Positions 36,464 to 45,018 of a DNA stretch of 64,000 nucleotides are shown in pieces; the stretch's first letter is position 1; every line of letters starts with the position of its first letter. Source of the stretch: CAVRRZ01 sp963723745. GTDB lineage: Bacteria; Actinomycetota; Actinomycetes; Mycobacteriales; Geodermatophilaceae. The stretch lies in assembly GCA_963723745.1 (NCBI GenBank), contig CAVRRZ010000006.1, forward strand, positions 124,001 to 188,000. The letters run 5' to 3'. The notes under the pieces were generated by a model, which searched no databases, was not told where the DNA came from, and saw only the letters and a program-made list of their open reading frames with translations. A program made the translations under genes and the position numbers.

Positions 36464-36732
36464 AGCGGGGTGGCCGCTGCCTTGAGTCCGGGCGTGTCGT
36501 CGGTGACGGCATAGACATATGCGCCGACGAGCTGGGAGGCCATGTTGACGAAGCCCGCGACATTGCGGTAGCCGGGGCTTGCCGTCGTGAGGACCAGTGC
36601 CGCGTCGTCTCGAAGGCGCAAGTTGCTCAGGCCGTGGGCTTCGGCCAGCGCGAGCAGGGCGTCTCTGTGAGCTAGGAGCTCTTCGCGGGTCGCTCGCCGG
36701 TCTTCGACGATGGTGTCGGGCACGGTCGTCAT
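36460..36732 (-). CDS. MNT-position antitoxin candidate, lacking the nucleotidyltransferase motif
   Basis: A 90-residue protein directly upstream of HepT and overlapping it by four bases. The first 50 residues (REELLAHRDALLALAEAHGLSNLRL) look like the start of MNT-type minimal nucleotidyltransferases. The following segment should carry G-S-x...D-x-D but instead reads DDAALVLTTASPGYRNVAGF, so the catalytic site is missing. It may be a binding-only antitoxin or a different fold. ATG 36732. Family assignment rests mainly on position. Confidence 0.5.
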   Translation of the reverse strand: MTTVPDTIVEDRRATREELLAHRDALLALAEAHGLSNLRLRDDAALVLTTASPGYRNVAGFVNMASQLVGAYVYAVTDDTPGLKAAATPL

Positions 36733-36783
36733 GGTAGGCCGTTCGCGTACGCGCAGGTCAGGCTCCAAGCGACGCGGACATCT

Positions 36784-36820
36784 GACAGTCACCCGGTTGA
36801 AGTAACAGTCTGTGACTGTC
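36784..36820. promoter_or_regulatory. Inverted repeat upstream of the toxin-antitoxin pair
   Basis: GACAGTCAC (36784-36792) and GTGACTGTC (36812-36820) are exact inverse copies, 19 bases apart, 52-88 bases before the antitoxin start. A typical place for autoregulation by a toxin-antitoxin complex; inference only. Confidence 0.4.
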
Positions 36821-36841
36821 CCTGAAGGCGGCTTCAGGGAC
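36818..36841. repeat. Element hairpin repeat, copy A
   Basis: A perfect 10-base stem (GTCCCTGAAG / CTTCAGGGAC) with loop GCGG. Best-formed copy of a family also at 37449, 37483, 40182, 40521 and 40812. Confidence 0.65.
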
Positions 36842-36990
36842 GCTCTCGAGCGAGGCCGCCAGCCAGCCCGGGGCTGGATGGTTCGTCCCCCAGACCATCC
36901 ACTCCACCCAAGATCGTTCTGACCAACGTGCCTGTCAGTACACCGGCGACGTCCGCCCGGCACCCAGTCCTGCTGGACAAGGATGCCTCC

Positions 36991-37374
36991 ATGGAGGTCT
37001 TGAGCAGCCGCATCCTGCTGCGACCGTCGAATTTGGGGCGGTCACAGTCGTTCTACCGGGACATCCTCGGACTGGCCGTATACCGGGAATTCGGTCCGGC
37101 GGAGCATCCGGGACTGGTCTTCTTCCTGGGCAACGGGCTGCTGGAGGTTTCTGGTCGCTCAGAGGAACCACCGAATGGTCTGGCACTGTGGCTACAGGTC
37201 CGGATCGTCGCCACCGAACACGATCGTCTCGTGGCGGCCGGCGTCACGGTCACACAGCCGCCCCGGCCGGAGCCCTGGGGGCTGGTCGAGATGTGGATCG
37301 AAGATCCCGACGGCGTCCGGATCGTTCTGGTGGAAGTCCCCGACGATCACCCGCTTCGCCGCGACCAGCGCTGA
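36991..37374 (+). CDS. VOC / glyoxalase-bleomycin resistance-like protein
   Basis: A 127-residue VOC protein. SRILLRPSNLGRSQSFYRDILGLAVYREF at the start, HPGLVFFLGNGLLEV in the middle and WIEDPDGVRIVLVEVP at the end follow the beta-alpha-beta3 module twice. ATG 36991 was chosen with AAGGA upstream; GTG 36928 would add 21 residues. Such cargo proteins sometimes bind antibiotics or act as dioxygenases, but no substrate is indicated. Confidence 0.75.
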   Translation: MEVLSSRILLRPSNLGRSQSFYRDILGLAVYREFGPAEHPGLVFFLGNGLLEVSGRSEEPPNGLALWLQVRIVATEHDRLVAAGVTVTQPPRPEPWGLVEMWIEDPDGVRIVLVEVPDDHPLRRDQR

Positions 37375-37448
37375 GTTGCCGCCCAGGAAGTGGCCACGAC
37401 GGCCCTCATTGCGAAGCGCACAGGCGTGGGGAGCGACCTCGAGCTGGT

Positions 37449-37506
37449 TGTCCCTGAGCGCGCCGGCCGCTTGAGGACACCCTCGCCCGAAGGCGGCCTA
37501 TCGGAC
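37449..37506. repeat. Element hairpin repeat, copies B1 and B2
   Basis: B1 (37449-37479) pairs TGTCC with GGACA around a GGCCGC core. B2 (about 37483-37506) carries GAAGGCGGCCTAT then GGACA and matches the reverse complement of copy E almost exactly. They fill the gap between two small genes. Confidence 0.5.
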
Positions 37507-37539
37507 AGGCTCCTGCGTCTCCTCGGCTAGCGTCCAGCC

Positions 37540-37896
37540 GTGCCCGACCTTCCAGCTCCTGACCCACCGGCAGAGCAGGTGGCACTACGCACCCGCGTCG
37601 AGGCCGTGCTTCAGGAGTACAGGGCCGTTGCGTCGTACGCCCATCAAGACCGGTTCTGGGAGTCAGCCGACCGCCGTGAGGCTGTCTACGGGTGGGGCAC
37701 GGTGATCAAGCCACGCTCGCGTGGCGGGCAGATGGACCTGTGGTTCGACGCGCTTGACAACGACATCACGCTGTCCGCCGACAACCCGCGAGGGAAGCGA
37801 CAGATCTGGCATGAGTGGCTCGACCTCAGCGATCTGAACAACGTCCTGGACAACTTCGAAGGGATCCTGCGCGAGTTGCTGAACGACTACCGGTAG
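37540..37896 (+). CDS. Hypothetical protein of the element
   Basis: A 118-residue soluble protein of unknown function from GTG 37540. VALRTRVEAVLQEYRAVASYA is helical; the middle (GQMDLWFDALDNDITLS) looks like beta strands and the end (LNNVLDNFEGILRELLNDY) is again helical. No known motif, signal or membrane span. Codon use is normal for coding DNA and the frame is intact. Confidence 0.55.
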   Translation: MPDLPAPDPPAEQVALRTRVEAVLQEYRAVASYAHQDRFWESADRREAVYGWGTVIKPRSRGGQMDLWFDALDNDITLSADNPRGKRQIWHEWLDLSDLNNVLDNFEGILRELLNDYR

Positions 37897-38029
37897 GTGA
37901 GCCGTTCCAGTCACGTCGGTGACTCATAGTGGGCCGCTCTGGGCCACCTAGCCCGGCCTGCGACGACGCGCTGAGCGACCGCCGCGAGCCTCCGGGGCAA
38001 CCGCCCAGTTGCCGCGCGAGGCTGTCCCC

Positions 38030-38329
38030 GTGAACACCTTCGCCATCTACGTCGCTCTGAGGGCTGAGTCCCCGCTCGACGGCCCGAGCCTCGAGATCGT
38101 CGAGCGCGGACTGCGCCCCGATGACGAGGAGATGTGCGTTTGGCGTGACGAGCAGGACGACTTCGTTCTGCGCCTATCGACTGACGTTCGGGCCGAGGAC
38201 TACGAGGCGGCAGCGGACGCAGGGCGAGTCATCGCAGCGGAGGCGCTCCGACTTGCTCCCGTGCCGGCCCGTGTCCAAGAGGTCGTCTCTATGACTGAAC
38301 AAGGGCAGTTCGAGTGGCGACCCCACTGA
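38030..38329 (+). CDS. Hypothetical protein of the element
   Basis: A 99-residue acidic protein from GTG 38030 (NTFAIYVALRAESPLDGPSL). Alternating strands and helices with several Asp/Glu, resembling small single-domain cargo or immunity-like proteins. No recognised domain. It precedes the duplicated DUF2185-like gene on the same strand. Confidence 0.5.
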   Translation: MNTFAIYVALRAESPLDGPSLEIVERGLRPDDEEMCVWRDEQDDFVLRLSTDVRAEDYEAAADAGRVIAAEALRLAPVPARVQEVVSMTEQGQFEWRPH

Positions 38330-38503
38330 GCCCCTCATGGACGGCCTTGCTTCGCGCAGTGCCCTCAATGGCCAGCATGGAGGCACCGAGGGCGACTCGC
38401 GGGCACCGACGTCTGCGGCTCTTCGGTCGCCGAGGGGCCGTTTGCCGGCTACTCAAATCTGTTGATGGCATCGTTCGGTTCATGCGACGAGGGGGCGGCC
38501 CGT

Positions 38504-39052
38504 ATGCAGGGTGACGACGATCCGAGAGCCTTCGTGATGCGGGAAGTGTTCGACGGCGTACCGGTGACGCGGGTCTTCCACGAGGCGGATGGCGACTGGC
38601 AGTACCTCACCGACGGAGAGGTGTCCCCGGCCGCCGCCCAGCTCATTCCTCAGAGCCACGTCTACGAGACTGATCCCTCCCTCCGCGAGCTTGCCTCAAT
38701 GCCGCCGGGGACATGGGCAGTGCGAGAGAACCGGGGCGCTCCGTGGGCCTTCGGGAAGGACACGGACGAAGAGGAGGACCCGCTTGTCTACGTTATGCGC
38801 GAAGTGTTCGACGGCGTACCGGTGACGCGGGTCTTCCACGAGGCGGATGGCGCCTGGCAGTACCTCACCGAGGCAGAGTTGTTGCCCTCGGCGGCTCAGC
38901 TCGCGCACCAGAGCCACCTGTACGAGATTGATCCGTCTCTACGTGAACTCGCCGCGATGCCACTAGGGACGTGGGCAGTTCGCGACGAGCCGGGCGCTCG
39001 CTGGGAGTTCGGCGAGATCCCCGAGGAGGACCAAGACGAGGGAGACATGTAG
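38504..39052 (+). CDS. Protein with two tandem DUF2185-like repeats
   Basis: A 182-residue protein with two copies of one domain of about 86 residues, each starting VMREVFDGVPVTRVFHEADG and containing W-Q-Y-L-T, D-P-S-L-R-E-L-A and P-x-G-T-W-A-V-R. This resembles DUF2185, a domain seen in immunity-type proteins. At DNA level 38543-38594 and 38801-38852 are identical, showing a recent in-frame duplication of 258 bases or gene conversion. ATG 38504 has GAGGGGG upstream. Cytoplasmic; function unknown. Confidence 0.65.
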   Translation: MQGDDDPRAFVMREVFDGVPVTRVFHEADGDWQYLTDGEVSPAAAQLIPQSHVYETDPSLRELASMPPGTWAVRENRGAPWAFGKDTDEEEDPLVYVMREVFDGVPVTRVFHEADGAWQYLTEAELLPSAAQLAHQSHLYEIDPSLRELAAMPLGTWAVRDEPGARWEFGEIPEEDQDEGDM

Positions 39053-39247
39053 AACCGAGCGTTGGGTCCAAGACGGGCACGTCGTGCCTACGGATGTCTG
39101 ATTGGGCGGTTCGAGGACACCGCGGGAGGAGTCGGGGGGACGAGCTGTTCACTCCGGTGGGCGATGGCCGAACCCTCTTTCGCGTTGCTTGGCCCGGCGC
39201 ACCACGTGATCGGGAGCGGCCTTCGGCTACAGCAGGTCCTCTCATAC

Positions 39248-40150
39248 ATGAAGCCTGTGATCTTGCCGCCCTCCGGGCATGCCGTGTGGGACGAGCTCGC
39301 CACCTGGTGGCGGTCCCGCTACAAGCCCTCCACCCAGCAGACCTACGCCACCTACCTGCCCCGCTGGAGCAGGTGGTGCGCCGACCGCCGAATCGATCCG
39401 CTGGCCGCCCGGCGCGCCGATGTGGAGCTGTGGCTGCGCGCTGTCGCCGACTCCGAGCTGTCCCGGGCCTCGGTCGCCGCGCACTACGACGCCGTGGCCA
39501 GCCTCTACCGCCTGGCCTACGAGGAGGAGCTCGTCACGGCCAACCCCTGCGCCCGCGTCACCCGGCCGAAGATCCAGCGCGAGCTGCAGCGCCGAGAGGT
39601 ACTCACCGTCCTGGAGTACGCCGCCTACCTGACCACCGCGCGAGCCCTCGGCCCGACCCATAACGCGATCGCCGTGCTCGGCGGAATGATGGGTCTGCGC
39701 GCCACCGAGATGGCCACCCTGACCGTGGAGTCCTTCGCCACCGTCCGCGGCTACGCCACGCTTATGGTCATCGGCAAGGGAGACAAGCCCGTACGCGTCC
39801 CGGTGCCGATCCCGGCCCTCGCCGCCGTGACGACCGCCATCGACGGCCGGAGCACTGGCCCGCTGCTGCGCACCCGCTCAGGCGCCGGCATGGACCGCCG
39901 CTCCGTGCACCGCTACGTCGCCACCACCGCCAAGGTCGCCGGCATCCACAGGCCCATTGGCCCGCACGCACTGCGGCGCACGGTCGGCACCGTGGGGCTC
40001 AATCAAGGCATCCCGCTGCGCGACGTGCAGCGAGTCCTCCGCCACGCCCGCCCGGAGACAACGTTGGGCAGCTACGACATCACCGGCGAGGCGCTGGAAC
40101 GCCATGCCTCCCACCAGATCGCCGGCTTCCTCGCCGGCTGGACCGGATGA
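39248..40150 (+). CDS. Internal tyrosine recombinase (XerC/D-like)
   Basis: About 300 residues. The N-terminal SAM-like DNA-binding domain (WWRSRYKPSTQQTYATYLPRW) is followed by the catalytic domain with Arg in GLRATEM near residue 149, Lys in GKGDK, HALRR near 239, LRHARPETT and the nucleophile in LGSYDI near 275: a full R-K-H-R-H-Y set. ATG 39248 is the best start (an upstream ATG at 39164 is possible). It is more like XerC/D or phage Int than the end-located integrase, and may act as a resolvase or come from an older insertion. Confidence 0.85.
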   Translation: MKPVILPPSGHAVWDELATWWRSRYKPSTQQTYATYLPRWSRWCADRRIDPLAARRADVELWLRAVADSELSRASVAAHYDAVASLYRLAYEEELVTANPCARVTRPKIQRELQRREVLTVLEYAAYLTTARALGPTHNAIAVLGGMMGLRATEMATLTVESFATVRGYATLMVIGKGDKPVRVPVPIPALAAVTTAIDGRSTGPLLRTRSGAGMDRRSVHRYVATTAKVAGIHRPIGPHALRRTVGTVGLNQGIPLRDVQRVLRHARPETTLGSYDITGEALERHASHQIAGFLAGWTG

Positions 40151-40181
40151 CCTGCGATCAGTCCCACGGTCGCCGGCAGTA

Positions 40182-40206
40182 CTGTCCTCAAGCGGCCACT
40201 CACGGA
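40182..40206. repeat. Element hairpin repeat, copy C
   Basis: TGTCCTCAAGCGGCCACTC then GGACA, 32 bases after the recombinase stop; imperfect stem. Confidence 0.5.
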
Positions 40207-40295
40207 CAATCAGACTCCAGCCGATAGAAGACCATGAGCCCGAAGCAGGAGCGATCGCTCCGGCGCGGGCCAAGTCACGGCAGAGGAGATCCGCG

Positions 40296-40529
40296 ATGAG
40301 CACACAGCGCAAAGCCGGAAGGCTGTTGGTCGCCGTTAGCGCGCTGCTCTGGGCAGCCGCAGCCTGGGTCGCCCTCACGTTCGAAGGTGTGACTGGCCCG
40401 GCGATTCTCTCGGGCTTGATCGTGCTGCTGGCGCTGCCGATGACGGTCGCCGGGACTGTCTTGCTTGGGATGGCCCGGCGACATGCTGCGCGAGAGACCG
40501 CCATCCGCGCCCCCGCAAGGCGTCCCTGA
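40296..40529 (+). CDS. Small two-span membrane protein
   Basis: A 77-residue protein with two hydrophobic segments (AGRLLVAVSALLWAAAAWVA and AILSGLIVLLALPMTVAGTV) and a basic tail. ATG 40296 has AGAGGAG upstream. Unknown function. It faces another small membrane protein gene; the two stops lie 20 bases apart with repeat copy D between them. Confidence 0.65.
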   Translation: MSTQRKAGRLLVAVSALLWAAAAWVALTFEGVTGPAILSGLIVLLALPMTVAGTVLLGMARRHAARETAIRAPARRP

Positions 40530-40546
40530 ACGGCCCACTAAGGGAC
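40521..40546. repeat. Element hairpin repeat, copy D, between convergent genes
   Basis: GTCCCTGAACGGCCCACTAA then GGGACA. It spans the 3' ends of two convergent small genes, a good position for a two-way terminator. Confidence 0.5.
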
Positions 40547-40548
40547 AG

Positions 40549-40728
40549 TCAGCGTTGCCGCTGATACCGGTAGAGGACGAGCCCGCCAACCGCGATGAGA
40601 ACAACGGCGACCCCGAGTCCGGCGAGCCCAAGCAACTGCCCCAGCACGGTGCCTATGGCGGCTCCTACGGCAGACCAGAGGATAAGAAGCAACCAAAAGC
40701 GCCTAGTGGCACCAGCGGGCCATGACAT
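40549..40728 (-). CDS. Small two-span membrane protein, 59 residues
   Basis: On the reverse strand ATG 40728 begins SWPAGATRRFWLLLILWSAV, followed by a second hydrophobic stretch (GLAGLGVAVVLIAVGGLVLY) and ends RYQRQR. Positive charges flank both spans, as in a real hairpin membrane protein. It is convergent with the membrane gene at 40296. No obvious ribosome site, so coding status is likely but not certain. Confidence 0.5.
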   Translation of the reverse strand: MSWPAGATRRFWLLLILWSAVGAAIGTVLGQLLGLAGLGVAVVLIAVGGLVLYRYQRQR

Positions 40729-40811
40729 GAAGCCGACGCTAACGACCCCGTCCTCTTGACGACCGCCGAGGAAGCGAACGCCACTCCGTCAGGGGACGTC
40801 CTGACGACGGA

Positions 40812-40836
40812 TGTCCCATAGGCCGCCTTCAGGGAC
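40812..40836. repeat. Element hairpin repeat, copy E
   Basis: TGTCCCATAGGCCGCCTTCA then GGGACA; its reverse complement matches copies A and B2. Confidence 0.5.
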
Positions 40837-41147
40837 ACCACGCGGATCATGGGCCGTGCCCATGCAAAGAGCTGAGCGACCCCCCGGTCGAAGCGATCCA
40901 CCGTCCGGGGTCGGCCACGTCCATGGACATCAGCTGTGTGGCCGCCGGCGGTTGGCTCGAGGCGTTGGTGCTCGGGGTGGCGACCTTCCGTCGCGGCTCC
41001 TTCGCCGAAACCTTGCGTCGCCAGTGCGGTTACGGCGGTGACGACGAGGAGACCTGCCTTCGAAGCCCGACGACGCCACCTGCCCACAGTTACAAACGGA
41101 CGTCATCCGTATTCAAAGACATAGCCACGACCGATCGACTGCAACAT

Positions 41148-41202
41148 GCATGCGCTTGTGCCGTGCAGTCCTTAAGTGTTTACAAAGGAACGGCACGCAT
41201 GC
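41148..41202. other. Bulged inverted repeat upstream of the relaxase (oriT candidate)
   Basis: GCATGCG plus TGCCGT (41148-41164, with CTTG bulged between) pairs with ACGGCA plus CGCATGC (41190-41202) around a 25-base A/T-rich loop. It lies about 100 bases before the MobF relaxase gene, where the nick site and relaxase-binding repeat usually lie. Confidence 0.4.
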
Positions 41203-41220
41203 TATCAAGATAGGCAGCCC

Positions 41221-41241
41221 GGGCCCCGCTTTGCGGGGCCC
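41221..41241. terminator. GC hairpin upstream of the relaxase
   Basis: GGGCCCCGC and GCGGGGCCC pair perfectly with loop TTT. Could stop transcription entering the relaxase gene or be part of the transfer origin. Confidence 0.5.
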
Positions 41242-41304
41242 ATCGGCATTTCTGGGGGCGGTGTGTTGATCGTTATTTGGTGGCGTTGATAAATGCATGG
41301 GGGC

Positions 41305-44300
41305 ATGAAGATCTACGCCGGCGCACCGGCCGCGGCGCGTCACTACGTGGACGCCGACTGCGGGCGGGCGGATGACTACTACCTGACCCAGGGCACCGGG
41401 GTCGCCCGCCGCTTCACGGCCAGCTTGGGGCGAGTGGCGGAGCTGGCGCCGCTGTCCGGCGACTTCTACGAGGCGTGGGTGGCCGGCCGGGACCCGGTGA
41501 CGCGTGAGCCGCGGGGCCGGCTGCGCGGCGACGACCGTGCGGTCCGGTTCGTCGAAGTCGTGATCAACGGCCCGAAGACGTGGTCCCTGGCGGCGGCCCT
41601 GCACCCGGACATCGCGGCCGCGTACGAAGCGGCGCAGGACCGCGCGGCCGAGCAGATCGTCGCCTGGCTGTCCGAGCACGCCACCACCCGGGTCGGGCCG
41701 GCCGGTGGGCAGGTGCAGGTGCCCGTGCTGGAACTGGAAGCGGTTTCGGTGCGGCACTACACCTCCCGCGCCAACGATCCCCACTGGCACCTGCACCTGC
41801 AAATTCTGGCGCGAGTGTTCGCCGCGGGGAAATGGCGGGGCTTGCACACCGTGGGCGTCCGCGACTTCCTGACCGCGATCAACGGAGTCGGGCATGCCGC
41901 GATGGCTTGCGACCCAGAATTGAATGCCGCGTTCGCCGCGCACGGCTACACCAAGGGCGCCGCTGGGGAAATAGCGCAGCTCGCCGAGTGTGTCGGCCCG
42001 ATGAGCGCGCGTGCCGCCCAAATTGCGCGGAATGCTGGCCGTTATGAACGGGAATGGACGGCGACTCACCCCGGTGAGCTCCCAGGCCCCGCACTACGCC
42101 GGGCGTGGGACGCCAGAGCGTGGGCGGACGGTCGCCCGGACAAGGTGAGGCCGCAGCCGGGGATGGACGTCGAGGAACGCTGGCGGACGGAGCTGTACGA
42201 CCTCGGCCACCGCGCCCCTGTCCGGCCGATCGAACTGACCGCCACCCCGATCGGCGGTCTGGATCGTGACGAGACGGTGGCGCGGGTGCTTGCCCGGCTC
42301 GCGGCCGCACGGTCGGCATGGAACGCCGGCGACATTCGCGGCGAGGTCGAACGTCTCCTCGCCGCCGAAGGCATCGTGGCCGAGCCGAGGGTGCGCATCG
42401 AGCTTGCCGAGGACCTCACCGCCCGTGCCCTGCAGCAGTGCGTACCGCTGCTCGACCGGGATGGCGTTCCCGAGCACATCCGGGCGTGGACGTCCCGGCC
42501 GGTGCTCGCCGTGGAGGCCGAGCTGACCGCAAGTCTCGCTGCCCGCGCCGCGACCTCAGTACCCGACACCGACCTGACACTCCCCGCCGACGTCGCCGTG
42601 AGCATCGCCCATCTCGATCCCGGCCAGGCGGCAGTTGTCGCCGCGCTCGCGGGCGAGCGGCCGTTGGTCGTGGTGGAGGGCGCGGCCGGCGTCGGAAAGA
42701 CCGCTACCCTCGCCACCACACATCGGCTGCTCGAGCAGCGGGGGCGCCGGCTGGTCGTGGTCACCCCGACCCTGAAGGCTGCCAAGGTCGCCGCCGCGGA
42801 AGTCGGCGCCGCGGCGGGATCGATGGCCCGGCTGGCCTACGAGCACGGCTGGCGCTGGGATGACGACGGCACCTGGACCAGACTCGCGGTCGGCGAGGTC
42901 GACTCGGCGACCGGCCGCGCGCACGCGGGGGCCGGCGAGGGGGCGCGACTGCGGCCCGGGGACCTGCTCGTGATCGACGAGGCCGGGATGTGCGACCAGG
43001 ACACCACCCGAGCCCTCCTGACGATCGCCGACGAGCATCAGGTGCGGGTCGCCCTGCTCGGCGACCGTCACCAGCTGCCCGCAGTCGGCCGCGGCGGCGT
43101 GCTCGATCTCGCCGTGGCCCAGGCCGACCCGAGGGCGCACCTGACCCTCGACACCGTCCACCGCTTCATCCGTGCCGACGCCACCGGCGCGACAACGCCT
43201 GACACCGGCTACGCCGAGCTGACGCTGCCATGCGCGCCGGTGCCAACCCGGGCGCGGTGTTCGACGCGCTCCTGACCCGCGGCCAGATCCGCCTGCACGC
43301 CGGCGCCGAGGCGCTGCGGGAGACGCTGGCCGGGGTCGCCGCCACGGCCCATAACCGGGGTGAGCGCCTGGCGGTGGTGGTGGACACCCGCGAGCAGGCC
43401 GCCGAGCTCAACGCCGCCACCAGCGATCGGTTGGTCGCCGCCGGTCTGGTCGACGACCGGGATGTAGTTGTCACTGGGGCCGGGGAGCGGATCGGCGTCG
43501 GGGACCGGATAGCCACCCGCCGCAACGACCGCGACCTCGACGTGGCCAACCGCGATGTCTGGATCGTTACCGCGGTCGGCCGTCGCGGCGGTCTGCTCGT
43601 CACCCCCGCCGGAGAGGCCACCCCTGACGCACCCGATGTCGTCACCTCAGCCGGGCAGCGACCTCGAGTGCTGCCTGCCGACTACGTCACCGCGCACGTG
43701 GAGCTGGCCTACGTGACCACCGCCTACGGGGCGCAGGGTGAGACGGTCACCGCCGCGCACGCGGTGGTCGGTGCGCACACCGGCGCGGCGTCGATCTACG
43801 TCGGGATGACCCGCGGACGGGAAGCGAACACCGCCCACATTGTCGCCGCCGACGTCGAGGAGGCCCGCGAGCAGTGGGTCGCCGCCTTCGCGCGCGACCG
43901 CGCCGACCTGGGCCCGGCCCGCGCCGCCGAGCAGGCTGCCGTCGAGGCCGCCCGCTACGCCCACCCCCGTCCGCTCGACGAGGTCCTCGCCGAGCTCGAT
44001 CGAGCGCGGCTGGCCGAGCAGCGCTGTCTGGAGCGGCTCGTCGTTCTCGAGCCGCAGCGGGACACGCTGCGCGCGATCGTCGCGTCGGAGGGTCCCCACG
44101 CCCGCGAACTGGTGAGCCTCGAGGCGGCCCTCGAGGACACGGCGATCACCGCGGAGCAGGCACGGAAGCGGGCCGAAGCCAGCGGCGCCGCCGTCGCGGC
44201 CGAGGCCGACCGAGGTCGCGACACCTTGCTCGCGCGCTGGGACGGTGAACGCGCTGTCGCCCACGCCGCGGCGAAGACCGTGCTCGACGGACCGGGTCGG

Positions 44301-44918
44301 CTCAGGCTGCGACGGGCCGTCGTCGCCCGTGCGAGCGAGCAGCTGGTCGAGTGGGCCGACCGGTGGCGTCCCCAGCTGCCGGACCTGCCCACCGAGGCCG
44401 CGGGGCTGGCGCGGGTCGCCTGCTGGTTCGACGACCGACCCGCGTTGTGGCGGGCGTTCGACATCGCTGCCCGTGGCGCCGCCGAGGATGCTCACCCCGA
44501 GCACGCTGCGCTGCGCGCAGGCGCGGAGTCCGCTGGGCAGGCCCACGAGCAAGCCCGGGGCGCCCTGGCCGAGGCTCGCCGGCAGCGCGATCAGCGGCTC
44601 GACCGGTTCGGCCCTGCGGCCCGGATACCGGACCCGGAGGCATGGCTCGCCGACCTCGAGCGGGATGTCATCGCCACCGACCAGGAGCTGACCGACGCCC
44701 GAGAGCGCATTGCACAGCTGGAGGCCGAGCCGGCCGTCCTCGCTCAGCCGCCCGACCGGCTCACCCGGGATGGCGAACGCGACAACGGGCGCCCCGGCCG
44801 CGATGCTGAGCGAGCCGCCCGCTGGGCGCCGTCCACTACCCCGGAGCGGTTCGTCCCCGTTCCGCCACCGCCGTCCCTCGGCCCGCGCCTCGGAACCGGC
44901 CCCGGGATCGGGCGATGA
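41305..44918 (+). CDS. MobF-family relaxase with RecD-like helicase (TraA-like; one frameshift)
   Basis: About 1,205 residues. The N-terminal TrwC-type relaxase domain has DDYYLTQGTGVARRF and the three-His metal motif in DPHWHLHLQIL near residue 160; an N-terminal Tyr would nick oriT. The helicase follows: VVEGAAGVGKTATLATTHRL near 455, VIDEAGMCDQD, LLGDRHQLPAVGRGG, and YVTTAYGAQGETVTAAHAVV near 800. The last 350 residues are Arg/Glu/Ala-rich, probably coiled coil. A missing base near 43228 splits the frame after YAELTL; a real knock-out is possible since this region is otherwise clean. ATG 41293 is an alternative start. Confidence 0.87.
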
Positions 44919-44977
44919 GCCCGGCCGACCTGACGATCCCGTCGGCGCCGTCGGCGCCGGGAAGTGAGAGATTCGCG

Positions 44978-44996
44978 AGCCGCAGCACCTGCGGCT
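44978..44996 (+). terminator. Short hairpin between relaxase and integrase
   Basis: AGCCGCAG and CTGCGGCT with loop CAC, 60 bases after the relaxase stop and 22 bases before the integrase start. Possibly a weak terminator. Confidence 0.4.
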
Positions 44997-45018
44997 TCCC
45001 GCAAAGGAGACGAGGACC

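Larger units (their letters stand above)
40729..41292. other. Non-coding region before the relaxase, candidate transfer origin region
   Basis: About 560 bases with no supported gene. It holds repeat copy E (40812-40836), an A+T-richer part from 41085 with a bulged 13-pair stem (41148-41202), and a 9-pair hairpin (41221-41241). Position directly upstream of a relaxase is typical for oriT. Confidence 0.45.

Noticed and set aside
40923..41213. ORF of about 96 codons before the relaxase
   Set aside because: No protein-like composition, no ribosome site, and it covers the structured candidate oriT.
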